From positions 116,794 to 180,793 of the forward strand of contig DHXP01000031.1 of the NCBI GenBank assembly GCA_002413745.1: a stretch of DNA of 64,000 nucleotides. The letters run 5' to 3'. Below, one piece after another: positions 45,186 through 54,020 of this stretch (position 1 is its first letter; each line of letters begins with the position of its first letter). A program made the position numbers and the translations under genes. Source of the stretch: Flavobacterium sp. UBA5153 (lineage in GTDB: Bacteria > Bacteroidota > Bacteroidia > Flavobacteriales > Flavobacteriaceae). The notes under the pieces are model-generated. The model saw only the letters and a list, made by a program, of their open reading frames with translations, had not been told where the DNA came from and searched no databases.

Positions 45186-45569
45186 CTAATTTATGCTAAT
45201 TCCATTTTTTTCAAGTATTGTAAAAAGATAAATACTTTCATTTGGATCATATTTTTCTATACCACTTAGATACCATTTCGCTATTATATTAAGCTGAAAC
45301 GATGTGTAACCATCAGTCTCAATACTTAATCCAAGCAAACCTGACAGAAGAAAATCTTCTAAAACTTTATTGGTAACAATACATTGAGGAATTCCTTCAA
45401 TAATAGAGCCGTTCATTCCCTCATAATCCATCCTTCCGGAATCGAATCCAGAATTAAAAGCGTCCCCTTTGTTGTCGCAATTAACTTGCAGGAATGGATT
45501 CAAACCATTTGAATATCCTTCAAAATAATCTTGTCTATAGGCAGGGCTAAATATATTTTTAGTATTCAT
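45186..45569 (-). CDS. Hypothetical protein
   Basis: 127 residues, no signal peptide or membrane helix, moderately acidic. N-terminal NIFSPAYRQDYFEGYSNGLN and GDAFNSGFDSGRMDYEGMNG resemble the repeated xYxxGxxxG pattern seen in small proteins of toxin or phage-associated loci, but I cannot assign a family. It begins right after the cassette-like unit and is read towards it. Normal codon use and a clean start support it being real. Confidence 0.6.
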   Translation of the reverse strand: MNTKNIFSPAYRQDYFEGYSNGLNPFLQVNCDNKGDAFNSGFDSGRMDYEGMNGSIIEGIPQCIVTNKVLEDFLLSGLLGLSIETDGYTSFQLNIIAKWYLSGIEKYDPNESIYLFTILEKNGISIN

Positions 45570-45713
45570 GAAATGATGTATTTTAAAATTTCATTCCAAA
45601 AATATCAACAATATTTAACTAAATATACAAAAATCGTTGAAAGGAAAAAATACCCTTTAAATTACAATGGCAATGCCGTTTGTCGATAAAATAGATACTA
45701 GACAACAGCACAA

Positions 45714-46370
45714 CTAAAGTTCCGCATAATACCTCTCCTCTATTCTCTTGATATCCTTTATGGAATTCCGTGCCCAAGCCAAACGTTTTTCCAAGATTTC
45801 TTCTTCGGATAAATGCCAATCGATATCCGATTTGCGTAACCTACTCATTAGATTTTGAATGATGATGGCTGCCGAAACCGAGATATTCAAACTTTCGGTA
45901 AAACCAACCATTGGGATTTTAAGAAATCCATCCGCCTTTTGCAATATTTCTTCCGACAATCCGTCTCTTTCCGTTCCAAAAAACAAGGCACTTGGTTTCG
46001 AAATATCAAAATCATCCAGTACGCAATCATTCTCGTGCGGCGTCGTGGCGATGATTTGGTATCCTTTGTTTTTTATGGAATCCACACAATTCGAAATACT
46101 GTCAAACGTTTTTATATCGACCCATTTCTGGGCACCCATCGCAATTTCCTTGTCGATACTTTTTCCGTAACGCTGCTCAATTACATTCAATTCCTGAATC
46201 CCAAAAACCTCGCAACTGCGCATCACCGCGCTGGCATTATGCATCTGGAAAATATCTTCCACCACGACCGTAAAATGGTTGGTCCTGTTTTCCAGCACTT
46301 TAAGAAACTTGTTTTTTCTGTTTTCGGTTAAGATATTTTCGAGAAAATGAAGGTAATCAACATCAATCAT
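45714..46370 (-). CDS. SpoU/TrmH-family RNA 2'-O-methyltransferase
   Basis: 218 residues of the SPOUT class. N-terminal FTVVVEDIFQMHNASAVMRS is motif 1 (Asn and Arg); GTERDGLSEEIL and IPMVGFTESLNISVSAAI are motifs 2 and 3 forming the knotted SAM site. The length and the DVDYLHFLENILTENRKNKF start fit TrmH-like tRNA (guanosine-18) methyltransferases. Monocistronic; divergent from the sirtuin gene. Confidence 0.9.
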   Translation of the reverse strand: MIDVDYLHFLENILTENRKNKFLKVLENRTNHFTVVVEDIFQMHNASAVMRSCEVFGIQELNVIEQRYGKSIDKEIAMGAQKWVDIKTFDSISNCVDSIKNKGYQIIATTPHENDCVLDDFDISKPSALFFGTERDGLSEEILQKADGFLKIPMVGFTESLNISVSAAIIIQNLMSRLRKSDIDWHLSEEEILEKRLAWARNSIKDIKRIEERYYAEL

Positions 46371-46466
46371 TGCAAAGTTTTTTTGGTAAAAATACTAAAA
46401 AAACACTAACTTTATTTTTCTTACCTTATAAGAAAATCCGTGCTATCAGCGTCCAAATTTTAAAAA

Positions 46467-47159
46467 ATGAAAAAGAAACTAGTTATATTAACCGGAGCGG
46501 GAATTAGCGCCGAAAGCGGCATCAAAACCTTTCGAGATGCAGGCGGACTTTGGGAAGGACACAACGTTATGGATGTCGCAACACTCGAAGGCTGGAAGAA
46601 AAATACTGAATTGGTTCTTGATTTTTATAACCAAAGACGCAAACAATTACACGAAGTGCAACCCAACGTAGGACACGAAATCCTGGCTGAATTAGAAAAG
46701 CATTTCGAGGTTTTCATCATCACCCAAAACGTCGACAACTTGCACGAGAAATCAGGAAGCTCGAATGTTTTGCACCTCCATGGCGAATTATTGAAAGTAC
46801 GAAGTACAATTAATAAAAATTACATTCTAGATTGGACAGACGATTTAAATTTTGGCGATGTTGACGACAAAGGGAACCAATTGAGGCCTCACATCGTTTG
46901 GTTTGGCGAGGAAGTACCCGCATTAGAAGAAGCCTTGGAAATAACGCAACAAGCCGATATTTTTGTGGTCATAGGAACTTCGCTGCAAGTCTACCCAGCG
47001 GCGGGATTAATTGAATTTACAAATCCTGAAATCCCCATTTTCTATATCGATCCAAAACCTGCCATGATGCGTAATTTGCGAAATCCCGTGGAAATTATTC
47101 CAATGAATGCAACAGAAGGTGTTTTAGTTTTGAAACAAATGTTATTTGATTTACACTAA
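46467..47159 (+). CDS. cobB: NAD-dependent protein deacylase, sirtuin class III-like, without zinc cysteines
   Basis: 230 residues. NAD-binding GAGISAESGIKTFRDAGGLW, TQNVDNLH, the catalytic His105 in HLHGEL and GTSLQVYPAAGL are all present. Y54 and R57 (FYNQRRKQ) correspond to the Tyr-x-x-Arg pair that binds succinyl- or malonyl-lysine, so removal of acidic acyl groups is likely. The protein contains no cysteine at all, so the structural zinc of most sirtuins is absent. It precedes purB by 72 nt. Confidence 0.9.
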   Translation: MKKKLVILTGAGISAESGIKTFRDAGGLWEGHNVMDVATLEGWKKNTELVLDFYNQRRKQLHEVQPNVGHEILAELEKHFEVFIITQNVDNLHEKSGSSNVLHLHGELLKVRSTINKNYILDWTDDLNFGDVDDKGNQLRPHIVWFGEEVPALEEALEITQQADIFVVIGTSLQVYPAAGLIEFTNPEIPIFYIDPKPAMMRNLRNPVEIIPMNATEGVLVLKQMLFDLH

Positions 47160-47230
47160 AAAACTGAACTCGGAATACGGAATACTGAACACTATTCCTT
47201 ATTTTTGTGCTTCAAAACAACACAATAACA

Positions 47231-48577
47231 ATGAATACATTAAACGAATTAAACGCCGTATCTCCAATAGACGGAAGATACAGAAGCAAAACCAGTTCAC
47301 TTTCAAAATATTTTTCGGAAGAAGCCCTAATCAAATACCGTGTATTGGTTGAAATTGAATATTTCATTGCGCTTTGCGAAATTCCTTTGCCACAATTAAA
47401 AGATGTAAATCCCGATTTATTCGAAAGTTTACGTAATATCTATAAAAATTTATCTACCGATGATGCACTTTGGATAAAAGAAACTGAAAAAATAACCAAC
47501 CACGACGTGAAAGCGGTCGAATATTTTATCAAAAATGCTTTCGAAAAGTTGGGAATTTCTGAATATAAAGAGTTTATCCATTTTGGGCTGACCTCGCAAG
47601 ACATCAATAATACGGCGATTCCGCTTTCGACCAAAGAAGCTTTCGAGAAAGTATATATGCCGTCATTGATCACTTTGACATCAAAATTAAAAGATTTAAG
47701 CGTTGAATGGCGCGACATTCCAATGCTTGCCAGAACACACGGGCAACCCGCTTCGCCAACACGTTTGGGCAAAGAAATTGGTGTTTTTGTGGAACGTTTG
47801 GAAGAGCAAATGCGTTTGTTATTCAACATTCCGTTTGCGGCAAAATTTGGTGGTGCAACCGGAAATTATAATGCCCATCACGTAGCCTATCCTCAAATCG
47901 ACTGGAGAAATTTTGGAAGTAGTTTTGTAGAGGAAACACTTAGCTTACATCACTCTTTCCCAACCACCCAAATTGAACATTACGATCATTTTGCAGCGTT
48001 TTTTGATGCATTGAAAAGAATAAATACCATCATTATCGATTTAGACAGAGACATTTGGACGTATGTTTCAATGGAATATTTCAAACAAAAAATCAAGGCT
48101 GGAGAAATTGGTTCTTCGGCAATGCCACATAAAGTAAACCCAATAGATTTTGAAAATTCGGAAGGAAATTTAGGAATGGCGAATGCCATTTTCGAACATC
48201 TTTCGGCTAAATTACCCTTGTCAAGATTGCAACGCGATTTGACTGACAGCACGGTTTTGAGAAACATTGGCGTTCCTATGGGACATACTTTAATTGCTTT
48301 TGAAGCCACTTTGAAAGGTTTGAATAAACTGCTTTTGAATGAACCAAAATTTGCCGAAGATTTAGAGAAAAACTGGGCCGTTGTTGCCGAAGCGATTCAA
48401 ACAATCCTACGTCGTGAAGGCTACCCAAATCCGTATGAAGCCTTGAAAGGATTGACCAGAACCAATGAAGCGATTGACAAAAAAGCAATCCATAATTTTA
48501 TTGCAACGCTAGAAGTTTCAGATGAAATTAAGAAAGAATTGATGCAGATTACACCGAGTAACTTTTTGGGGATTTAA
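47231..48577 (+). CDS. purB: Adenylosuccinate lyase
   Basis: 448 residues; splits SAICAR and adenylosuccinate in purine synthesis. The start MNTLNELNAVSPIDGRY is the usual one, eight codons downstream of a poor upstream start. Motifs: LTSQDINNTAIPLS, ARTHGQPASPTRLGKE (catalytic His), the flexible signature loop GSSAMPHKVNPIDFENSEGN (catalytic Ser) and LQRDLTDSTVLRN. This is the E. coli-type long form. TATTTTTG at 47200-47207 is a plausible -7 box. Confidence 0.97.
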   Translation: MNTLNELNAVSPIDGRYRSKTSSLSKYFSEEALIKYRVLVEIEYFIALCEIPLPQLKDVNPDLFESLRNIYKNLSTDDALWIKETEKITNHDVKAVEYFIKNAFEKLGISEYKEFIHFGLTSQDINNTAIPLSTKEAFEKVYMPSLITLTSKLKDLSVEWRDIPMLARTHGQPASPTRLGKEIGVFVERLEEQMRLLFNIPFAAKFGGATGNYNAHHVAYPQIDWRNFGSSFVEETLSLHHSFPTTQIEHYDHFAAFFDALKRINTIIIDLDRDIWTYVSMEYFKQKIKAGEIGSSAMPHKVNPIDFENSEGNLGMANAIFEHLSAKLPLSRLQRDLTDSTVLRNIGVPMGHTLIAFEATLKGLNKLLLNEPKFAEDLEKNWAVVAEAIQTILRREGYPNPYEALKGLTRTNEAIDKKAIHNFIATLEVSDEIKKELMQITPSNFLGI

Positions 48578-48608
48578 TAAAAAAATACTCTTAAAGTACA
48601 AAGTAATT

Positions 48609-49379
48609 ATGAAGAATTGCCTACTGAAAAATATATTGCTTTGCACTTTGTTTCTCCTATTTTCCTGTGAAAATAAAAAAAGCAAACAAGAAATCAAGCC
48701 TTACCAAGCGGGAGTCGTTTTATCCTTTGATGATGCTTATGTAAATGAGTGGTTTGATGCTGATAAATCATTAAAAAAATACGATTGGAAAGCCACTTTT
48801 TGTGTGAGTAAAATAAACACTTTAGACACGATTGAAATAAATAAACTCCTAAAATTACAAAAGGAAGGTCACGAGATTGCAGGTCATGGACTCCATCATT
48901 ACAATGCGGTTAAGTTTATTTCTAAATACGGAATTAATGAATATATAAACCAGGAAATAAATCCGATGCTTGCCATAATGAAAAAACTCTCGTTGAATGT
49001 TACTTCATTTGCCTACCCGGATGGGGAAAGAAATGCGACACTTGACACCACTTTATTAAACAAATTTCAGATAGTGAGAGGAAGAGCGTTTGGAGGAGAA
49101 AGTCCTTCAAAACAAGTCTGTTATTTCAATAACTCGAGAATTGTATATGGTTTCGACATTGACAATAGCCATATTCATTTTAGCATTCCATATCTTTTGA
49201 AGTTACTGGATTATGCAAAGAAAAATAACAAAATTTTGATTTTGGTTGGTCATAAAACAGTAAAAGATGTAACTGCAAATTATCAGACAAAAATGAAAAC
49301 ATTGGAGCTAATCTGCAGTTATGTCCATCAAAACAATATGAAGTTTTATACTTTATCTGAATTGAATAATTTAGAATAA
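48609..49379 (+). CDS. Polysaccharide deacetylase-like lipoprotein
   Basis: 256 residues. A lipoprotein signal ends in FLLFSCEN. The NodB-homology fold follows: VVLSFDDAYVNEW (paired Asp), HEIAGHGLHHYN (metal-binding His pair), FAYPDGERNATLD and a C-terminal LVGHKTV strand with His. The family removes N- or O-acetyl groups from polysaccharides in the envelope. The DGERN variant of the third motif differs from the usual PxG, so the substrate is uncertain. It may be co-transcribed with purB (31-nt gap). Confidence 0.86.
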   Translation: MKNCLLKNILLCTLFLLFSCENKKSKQEIKPYQAGVVLSFDDAYVNEWFDADKSLKKYDWKATFCVSKINTLDTIEINKLLKLQKEGHEIAGHGLHHYNAVKFISKYGINEYINQEINPMLAIMKKLSLNVTSFAYPDGERNATLDTTLLNKFQIVRGRAFGGESPSKQVCYFNNSRIVYGFDIDNSHIHFSIPYLLKLLDYAKKNNKILILVGHKTVKDVTANYQTKMKTLELICSYVHQNNMKFYTLSELNNLE

Positions 49380-49512
49380 AATATATTTTCATTACAACAA
49401 TGAAATGCGATTCGTAATTTCATTGTAACACTAAAAATTTAAAAGAAAATTAAAAGTGAGTTATTGCATATAATCCTATTAATTATTTGGTTATTAGCTA
49501 AATAAAAAAAAT

Positions 49513-49562
49513 AAACCCCGTTAAAGCGAAAATAACACCATCTCGATTTGACGGGTTTTTCT
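49513..49562 (+). terminator. Hairpin with T run after the deacetylase gene
   Basis: CCCGTTAAAGCGA and TCGATTTGACGGG form an imperfect stem, with TTTTT after it. An earlier hairpin, TTACAACAATGAAAT with ATTTCATTGTAA at 49392-49428, lies closer to the stop but lacks a T run. Between 49563 and 49817 I see no gene or structure. Confidence 0.55.
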
Positions 49563-49817
49563 GTTTATTGTGATAATAATATCATAAAAATTGGCTTCGA
49601 AGGAAGGTTACTTTTTTTATACTGAGCATTATTTATTAACTTTCATCAAGCATATCCTCTATCAGAATAAAGCTGTTATTTTTAACAAAATAGCCTGATG
49701 GAGACAGTAATATTTTTTGTACCTCCCCTTACACAAAAAAAGGAGAACATTCCGATAACTTTCGAAAGCAGAAATCTAAAATTTAACGTAGCTAAATAGC
49801 TTTAAAAAATAGAAACT

Positions 49818-50423
49818 ATGCCAAAAAACAAAATCTTGATCCTGTTTTTTCATCCGCTATTCGAGAAATCGAGCACGAATAAGGCTTTGGTGCAAAATAT
49901 TCCCGATTCAGAAAACATTACTTTTCACGATTTATATGAGGAATATCCCAATTTTGATATTGATGTAAAACGAGAGCAATTGCTGTTAAGCCGGCACAAT
50001 ATTATTATATGGCATCATCCCATGTATTGGTACAATTGTCCGCCACTCATGAAGCAATGGATTGATATGGTACTCGAATATGGCTGGGCTTATGGAAAAA
50101 AAGGAAGTGCTTTGAAGGATAAAATTATTTTTCAGGTAATTACAACCGGTGGAGACAAGAAAAGTTTTTACGAAACGGGTCGTGATCGGTATGCGATTCC
50201 TAATTTATTGGAACCGTTTTATCAAACGGCAAAAGTGTGCAATATGGAATATTTACCGCCTTTTGTAGTGCACGGAACGTATAGCATGACCAAAGAAGAT
50301 TATGGTAAAAACGGTTTGGTTTATGGGCGTTTTCTTGATTATTTGGAAAATAATGATTTAGACATCAATAAAATTTTGCAATACCATTATTTAAATGATT
50401 GGTTTGCCACAATAGAAACATAA
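49818..50423 (+). CDS. Kef-type ancillary NAD(P)H oxidoreductase (KefF/KefG-like flavodoxin fold)
   Basis: 201 residues. Flavodoxin-like fold of the NQO/MdaB/KefF family: ILILFFHPLFEKSSTNKALV for FMN phosphate, HHPMYWYNCPPLMKQWIDMV and EYGWAYGKKGSALKDK for the flavin and quinone site. In E. coli KefF and KefG bind and activate KefC and KefB. The gene ends one base before the antiporter start, strongly supporting that partnership here. Confidence 0.92.
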   Translation: MPKNKILILFFHPLFEKSSTNKALVQNIPDSENITFHDLYEEYPNFDIDVKREQLLLSRHNIIIWHHPMYWYNCPPLMKQWIDMVLEYGWAYGKKGSALKDKIIFQVITTGGDKKSFYETGRDRYAIPNLLEPFYQTAKVCNMEYLPPFVVHGTYSMTKEDYGKNGLVYGRFLDYLENNDLDINKILQYHYLNDWFATIET

Positions 50424-50424
50424 T

Positions 50425-52299
50425 ATGGAAACGGACTATCTATTTCATGCGATTATATATTTATCGGCAGCGGTTGTTTGTGTTCCCATTGCCAAAAAAC
50501 TAGGAATGAGTTCTATTTTAGGCTACTTGCTTGCGGGAATAATCATTGGTCCCTTTGTACTGGGTTTTATTGGTCAGGAAAGTCAGGATATTATGCGCTT
50601 TGCCGAATTTGGTGTTGTGATGATGATGTTTTTAATTGGTTTAGAATTGGAACCCGGCAAGATATGGAAAATACGAAAATTTATTCTTGGAATGGGTTCC
50701 TTGCAATTGGTTGGCACTACTTTAGTTTTATTCATTGGATGCCTCCTTTTCATGGATTGGAATTGGAAAACTACATTAGCGATTTCATTGGCTTTGGCAT
50801 TATCTTCCACTGCCATTGTTTTGCAAAGTTTAAAAGAAAAAGGATTGTCAGACACCTCGGTGGGACGTTCCTCGTTTGCTGTTCTGCTTTTTCAGGATAT
50901 AACGGTGATCCCAATTTTAGCTTTTTTACCCCTTTTGGCAACGGGTAATCCAAATACAACAAATGATACCCATCAATCCTTAATTTCTGGTTTTCAGAGT
51001 TGGTTGCAAACCTTAATTGTAATCGGAATTATTTTGATTATCTACTTTTCCGGTCGATTTCTATTTGTTCCATTATTGCGAATTATTGCAAAAACACGTT
51101 TGCAGGAATTGTTTACTGCCTCGGCTCTACTATTGGTCGTTGGAGTTTCCTGTTTGATGCATTTGATTGGTTTAAATCCCGCACTTGGTACTTTTATGGC
51201 TGGAGTTGTACTTGCCAATTCCGAATTTCGTCACGAATTGGAAGGCGATATTGCTCCGTTTAAAGGGCTGCTTTTAGGTTTGTTTTTTATTGGTGTTGGC
51301 GCATCGATAAATTTCCAACTGATTAGGGACAATTCATTATTTATTTTTGTTTTTGGAGCGATTTTAATTTTGGTGAAATTCTTGGTGTCATTTGCAATTA
51401 GTAAGTTTTACATAAATAAAATGGACCAAAATCTATTATTCGCTTTTGGTTTAAGTCAATCCGGAGAATTTGGTTTTGTGATTACTAGTTTCTGTGTGTC
51501 GTTATACATCATTCCGAATATTTTAGCCAACCAAATTGTGGCGATCATAGCGATGAGCATGGTGGCTACTCCTATTTTACAGCTTATAAATGAACGTTTT
51601 ATATATACAAATTCAAAAATCAAAGAAAAAGAAAACAAAAAAGAGAGTGATATTATCGACGAACATAATCCCGTTATCATCGCTGGTTTTGGACATTTCG
51701 GGAGCACTGTGGGTCGTTTGTTGAGAGCCAGTAACGTAAAATCGACTATTTTAGATTACGATTCAGACCGAATAGACGTATTACGAAAAATGGGATTCAA
51801 AGCGCATTATGGCGATGCCACGCGATTGGAATTATTGAAAGCTGCAGGATGCGAAAAGGCAAAACTCTTTATTGCCGCAATAGATAACCCCACGGTGAAT
51901 TTGCAGGTAATTAAAATTTTACAAAAGCATTATCCGAATTTAAAAATCCTTACCCGTGCCAGAAACCGAATTGATGCTTACGAATTAATCGACCATAAAG
52001 TAGACCATATTTATCGTGAAACCTTATACAGTGCCGTTAATATGGGAGTTGATGCTTTGGTGGTATTAGGACATCGGAGATATACTGCCACCCGACATGG
52101 ACAGCAATTTATAAAATATGATGAAATCACGACTCTTAAATTAGCCGAAAAACGTCATGATAAAGCGGCTTACCTGGTTACCATAAAAGAAGAAATAGAA
52201 CTGCTGGAACAACTTTTAAAAAGTGATTTGGATTCTCAAGTTGCCGCCACTAATCACAGTTGGGATAGCGAGCACCTGAATAAAAAAATGCGGAAGTAA
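50425..52299 (+). CDS. kefC: Glutathione-regulated K+-efflux antiporter (CPA2, KefB/KefC-like)
   Basis: 624 residues. The N-terminal two-thirds is a CPA2 membrane domain of about 12-13 helices (LGMSSILGYLLAGIIIGPFV; SLALALSSTAIVLQSL; ALGTFMAGVVLANSEFRHEL; FGLSQSGEFGFVI). After a charged linker comes a cytosolic RCK domain with Rossmann motif VIIAGFGHFGSTVGRLL and DYDSDRIDVLRKMG. Expected to exchange K+ for H+ when electrophiles form glutathione adducts, although glutathione is not proven in this lineage. Paired with the upstream oxidoreductase. Confidence 0.94.
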   Translation: METDYLFHAIIYLSAAVVCVPIAKKLGMSSILGYLLAGIIIGPFVLGFIGQESQDIMRFAEFGVVMMMFLIGLELEPGKIWKIRKFILGMGSLQLVGTTLVLFIGCLLFMDWNWKTTLAISLALALSSTAIVLQSLKEKGLSDTSVGRSSFAVLLFQDITVIPILAFLPLLATGNPNTTNDTHQSLISGFQSWLQTLIVIGIILIIYFSGRFLFVPLLRIIAKTRLQELFTASALLLVVGVSCLMHLIGLNPALGTFMAGVVLANSEFRHELEGDIAPFKGLLLGLFFIGVGASINFQLIRDNSLFIFVFGAILILVKFLVSFAISKFYINKMDQNLLFAFGLSQSGEFGFVITSFCVSLYIIPNILANQIVAIIAMSMVATPILQLINERFIYTNSKIKEKENKKESDIIDEHNPVIIAGFGHFGSTVGRLLRASNVKSTILDYDSDRIDVLRKMGFKAHYGDATRLELLKAAGCEKAKLFIAAIDNPTVNLQVIKILQKHYPNLKILTRARNRIDAYELIDHKVDHIYRETLYSAVNMGVDALVVLGHRRYTATRHGQQFIKYDEITTLKLAEKRHDKAAYLVTIKEEIELLEQLLKSDLDSQVAATNHSWDSEHLNKKMRK

Positions 52300-52325
52300 T
52301 GTTTTGAGAAGTGAAAAGGAAAAAT

Positions 52326-52360
52326 AAAAAAGGCATAAGAACTAAATCTTACGCCTTTTG
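52326..52360. terminator. Terminator between kefC-like gene and guaB
   Basis: AAAAGGCATAAG and CTTACGCCTTTT arms between two convergent genes, usable in either direction. Confidence 0.7.
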
Positions 52361-52382
52361 ACTTTCGACTTTTGACTAAAGT

Positions 52383-53855
52383 CTATCTCGAATAATTCGG
52401 AGCTTCTTTGGTAATGGTCACATTATGTGGATGACTTTCGTTGATTCCGCTTGCGGTGATACGAACAAAACGCCCTGTTTCCTGTAATGTTGGAACATCT
52501 TTTGAACCGCAATAACCCATTCCGGCGCGAAGTCCACCAATGAACTGTTGCATACTTTCTTCCAATTCTCCTTTGTAAGGCACACGACCCACGATTCCTT
52601 CGGGAACCAGTTTCTTGACATCGTCTTCCACATCTTGGAAATAACGATCTTTTGAACCACCTTCCATGGCTTCTACAGAACCCATTCCGCGGTAAGATTT
52701 GAATTTTCTTCCTTCAAAAATAATGGTTTCCCCAGGGGATTCTTTGGTTCCAGCCAAAAGTGAACCTAACATCACACAATCGGCACCGGCAGCAATTGCT
52801 TTGGGAATATCACCAGTGTAACGAATTCCACCATCGGCAATAACCGGAACTCCAGTTCCTTTTAAAGCTGCTGCAACTTCTAGAACGGCAGAAAATTGTG
52901 GAAAACCAACGCCTGCAATAATACGAGTGGTACAAATAGAACCTGGACCAATTCCAACTTTTACACCATCGGCACCATTTTCAACAAGAAATTTTGCAGC
53001 TTCGGGAGTGGCAATATTTCCAACGATAACATCTATTTGGGGAAAATTAGTTTTTACATCTTTCAACACATTGACAACTCCCTGCGTGTGACCGTGAGCA
53101 GTATCAATAATTATGGCATCTACACCGGCTTGAACGAGCGCTTTCGCTCTTTCGAGTGCATCTGCTGTTACGCCAATGGCAGCAGCAACACGCAAACGAC
53201 CATAAACATCTTTATTGGCGTTTGGTTTTTGGGTTAATTTGGTGATATCTCTAAAAGTGATTAATCCGACTAATTTATTTTCGTCATTAACCACTGGAAG
53301 TTTCTCGATTTTGTGTCCCTGCAAAACAACTTCGGCTTGCCCTAAAGAAGTTCCTTCGGCAACGGTGACCAAGTTTTTGCTGGTCATCACTTCTATGATT
53401 GGTCTGGCATTGTTTTTTTCGAAACGTAAATCTCGATTGGTAACAATTCCTTTTAATATTTTGTTTTCATCGACAATTGGAATACCGCCAATCCCGAATT
53501 CTTTCATTGCATTTTTGGCGTCGGCAACGGTAGAAGTCAATGGCAAAGTTACCGGATCGATAATCATTCCTGATTCGGCACGTTTTACTTTTCGCACTTT
53601 GGCAGCTTGTTGCTCGATGGTCATATTCTTATGTAAGACACCAATTCCTCCTTCTTGAGCCATTGCAATTGCCATTGCACTTTCGGTAACGGTATCCATC
53701 GCGGCGGAAACAATTGGTACATTAAGTGTTATGTTTCTTGAAAATTTTGATTTGATACTCACTTCTCGAGGAAGTACATTGGAGTAATTCGGAACTAATA
53801 ATACATCATCGTAAGTTAGACCTTCGCCGATAATCTTGGAGTTGTGTGCTATCAT
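52383..53855 (-). CDS. guaB: Inosine-5'-monophosphate dehydrogenase
   Basis: 490 residues; oxidises IMP to XMP, the first committed step to GMP. It has the TIM barrel with two CBS domains inserted at about residues 90-205 ([28 protein letters not shown]-like [12 protein letters not shown]). The catalytic loop [12 protein letters not shown] contains the nucleophile Cys, and [20 protein letters not shown] and [19 protein letters not shown] complete the site. Normal length. Convergent with the antiporter gene, divergent from the P-type ATPase gene. Confidence 0.97.
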   Translation of the reverse strand: MIAHNSKIIGEGLTYDDVLLVPNYSNVLPREVSIKSKFSRNITLNVPIVSAAMDTVTESAMAIAMAQEGGIGVLHKNMTIEQQAAKVRKVKRAESGMIIDPVTLPLTSTVADAKNAMKEFGIGGIPIVDENKILKGIVTNRDLRFEKNNARPIIEVMTSKNLVTVAEGTSLGQAEVVLQGHKIEKLPVVNDENKLVGLITFRDITKLTQKPNANKDVYGRLRVAAAIGVTADALERAKALVQAGVDAIIIDTAHGHTQGVVNVLKDVKTNFPQIDVIVGNIATPEAAKFLVENGADGVKVGIGPGSICTTRIIAGVGFPQFSAVLEVAAALKGTGVPVIADGGIRYTGDIPKAIAAGADCVMLGSLLAGTKESPGETIIFEGRKFKSYRGMGSVEAMEGGSKDRYFQDVEDDVKKLVPEGIVGRVPYKGELEESMQQFIGGLRAGMGYCGSKDVPTLQETGRFVRITASGINESHPHNVTITKEAPNYSR

Positions 53856-53885
53856 TGCAATTTGAAGTTGTAGTTAAATTGCATG

Positions 53886-53893
53886 CAAATTTA
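53886..53893 (-). promoter_or_regulatory. Predicted -7 element for guaB
   Basis: TAAATTTG on the reverse strand, matching TAnnTTTG, about 31 nt before the ATG. The -33 box is not convincing. Confidence 0.4.
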
Positions 53894-54020
53894 GGGAATC
53901 TTAAGCAGAAAAACACCATAATTTAAATAATAAATAATTAAATTAGCAGTACAAAATTATTTCACTCTTCTAACCTCGTTTTATCATTTTTAAAAATGAA
54001 AAAACCACTATAATTTTCCA

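Noticed and set aside
45855-46331. 158-codon forward frame
   Set aside because: Antisense to the TrmH-family gene; rich in His/Arg/Phe as expected from a complementary frame.
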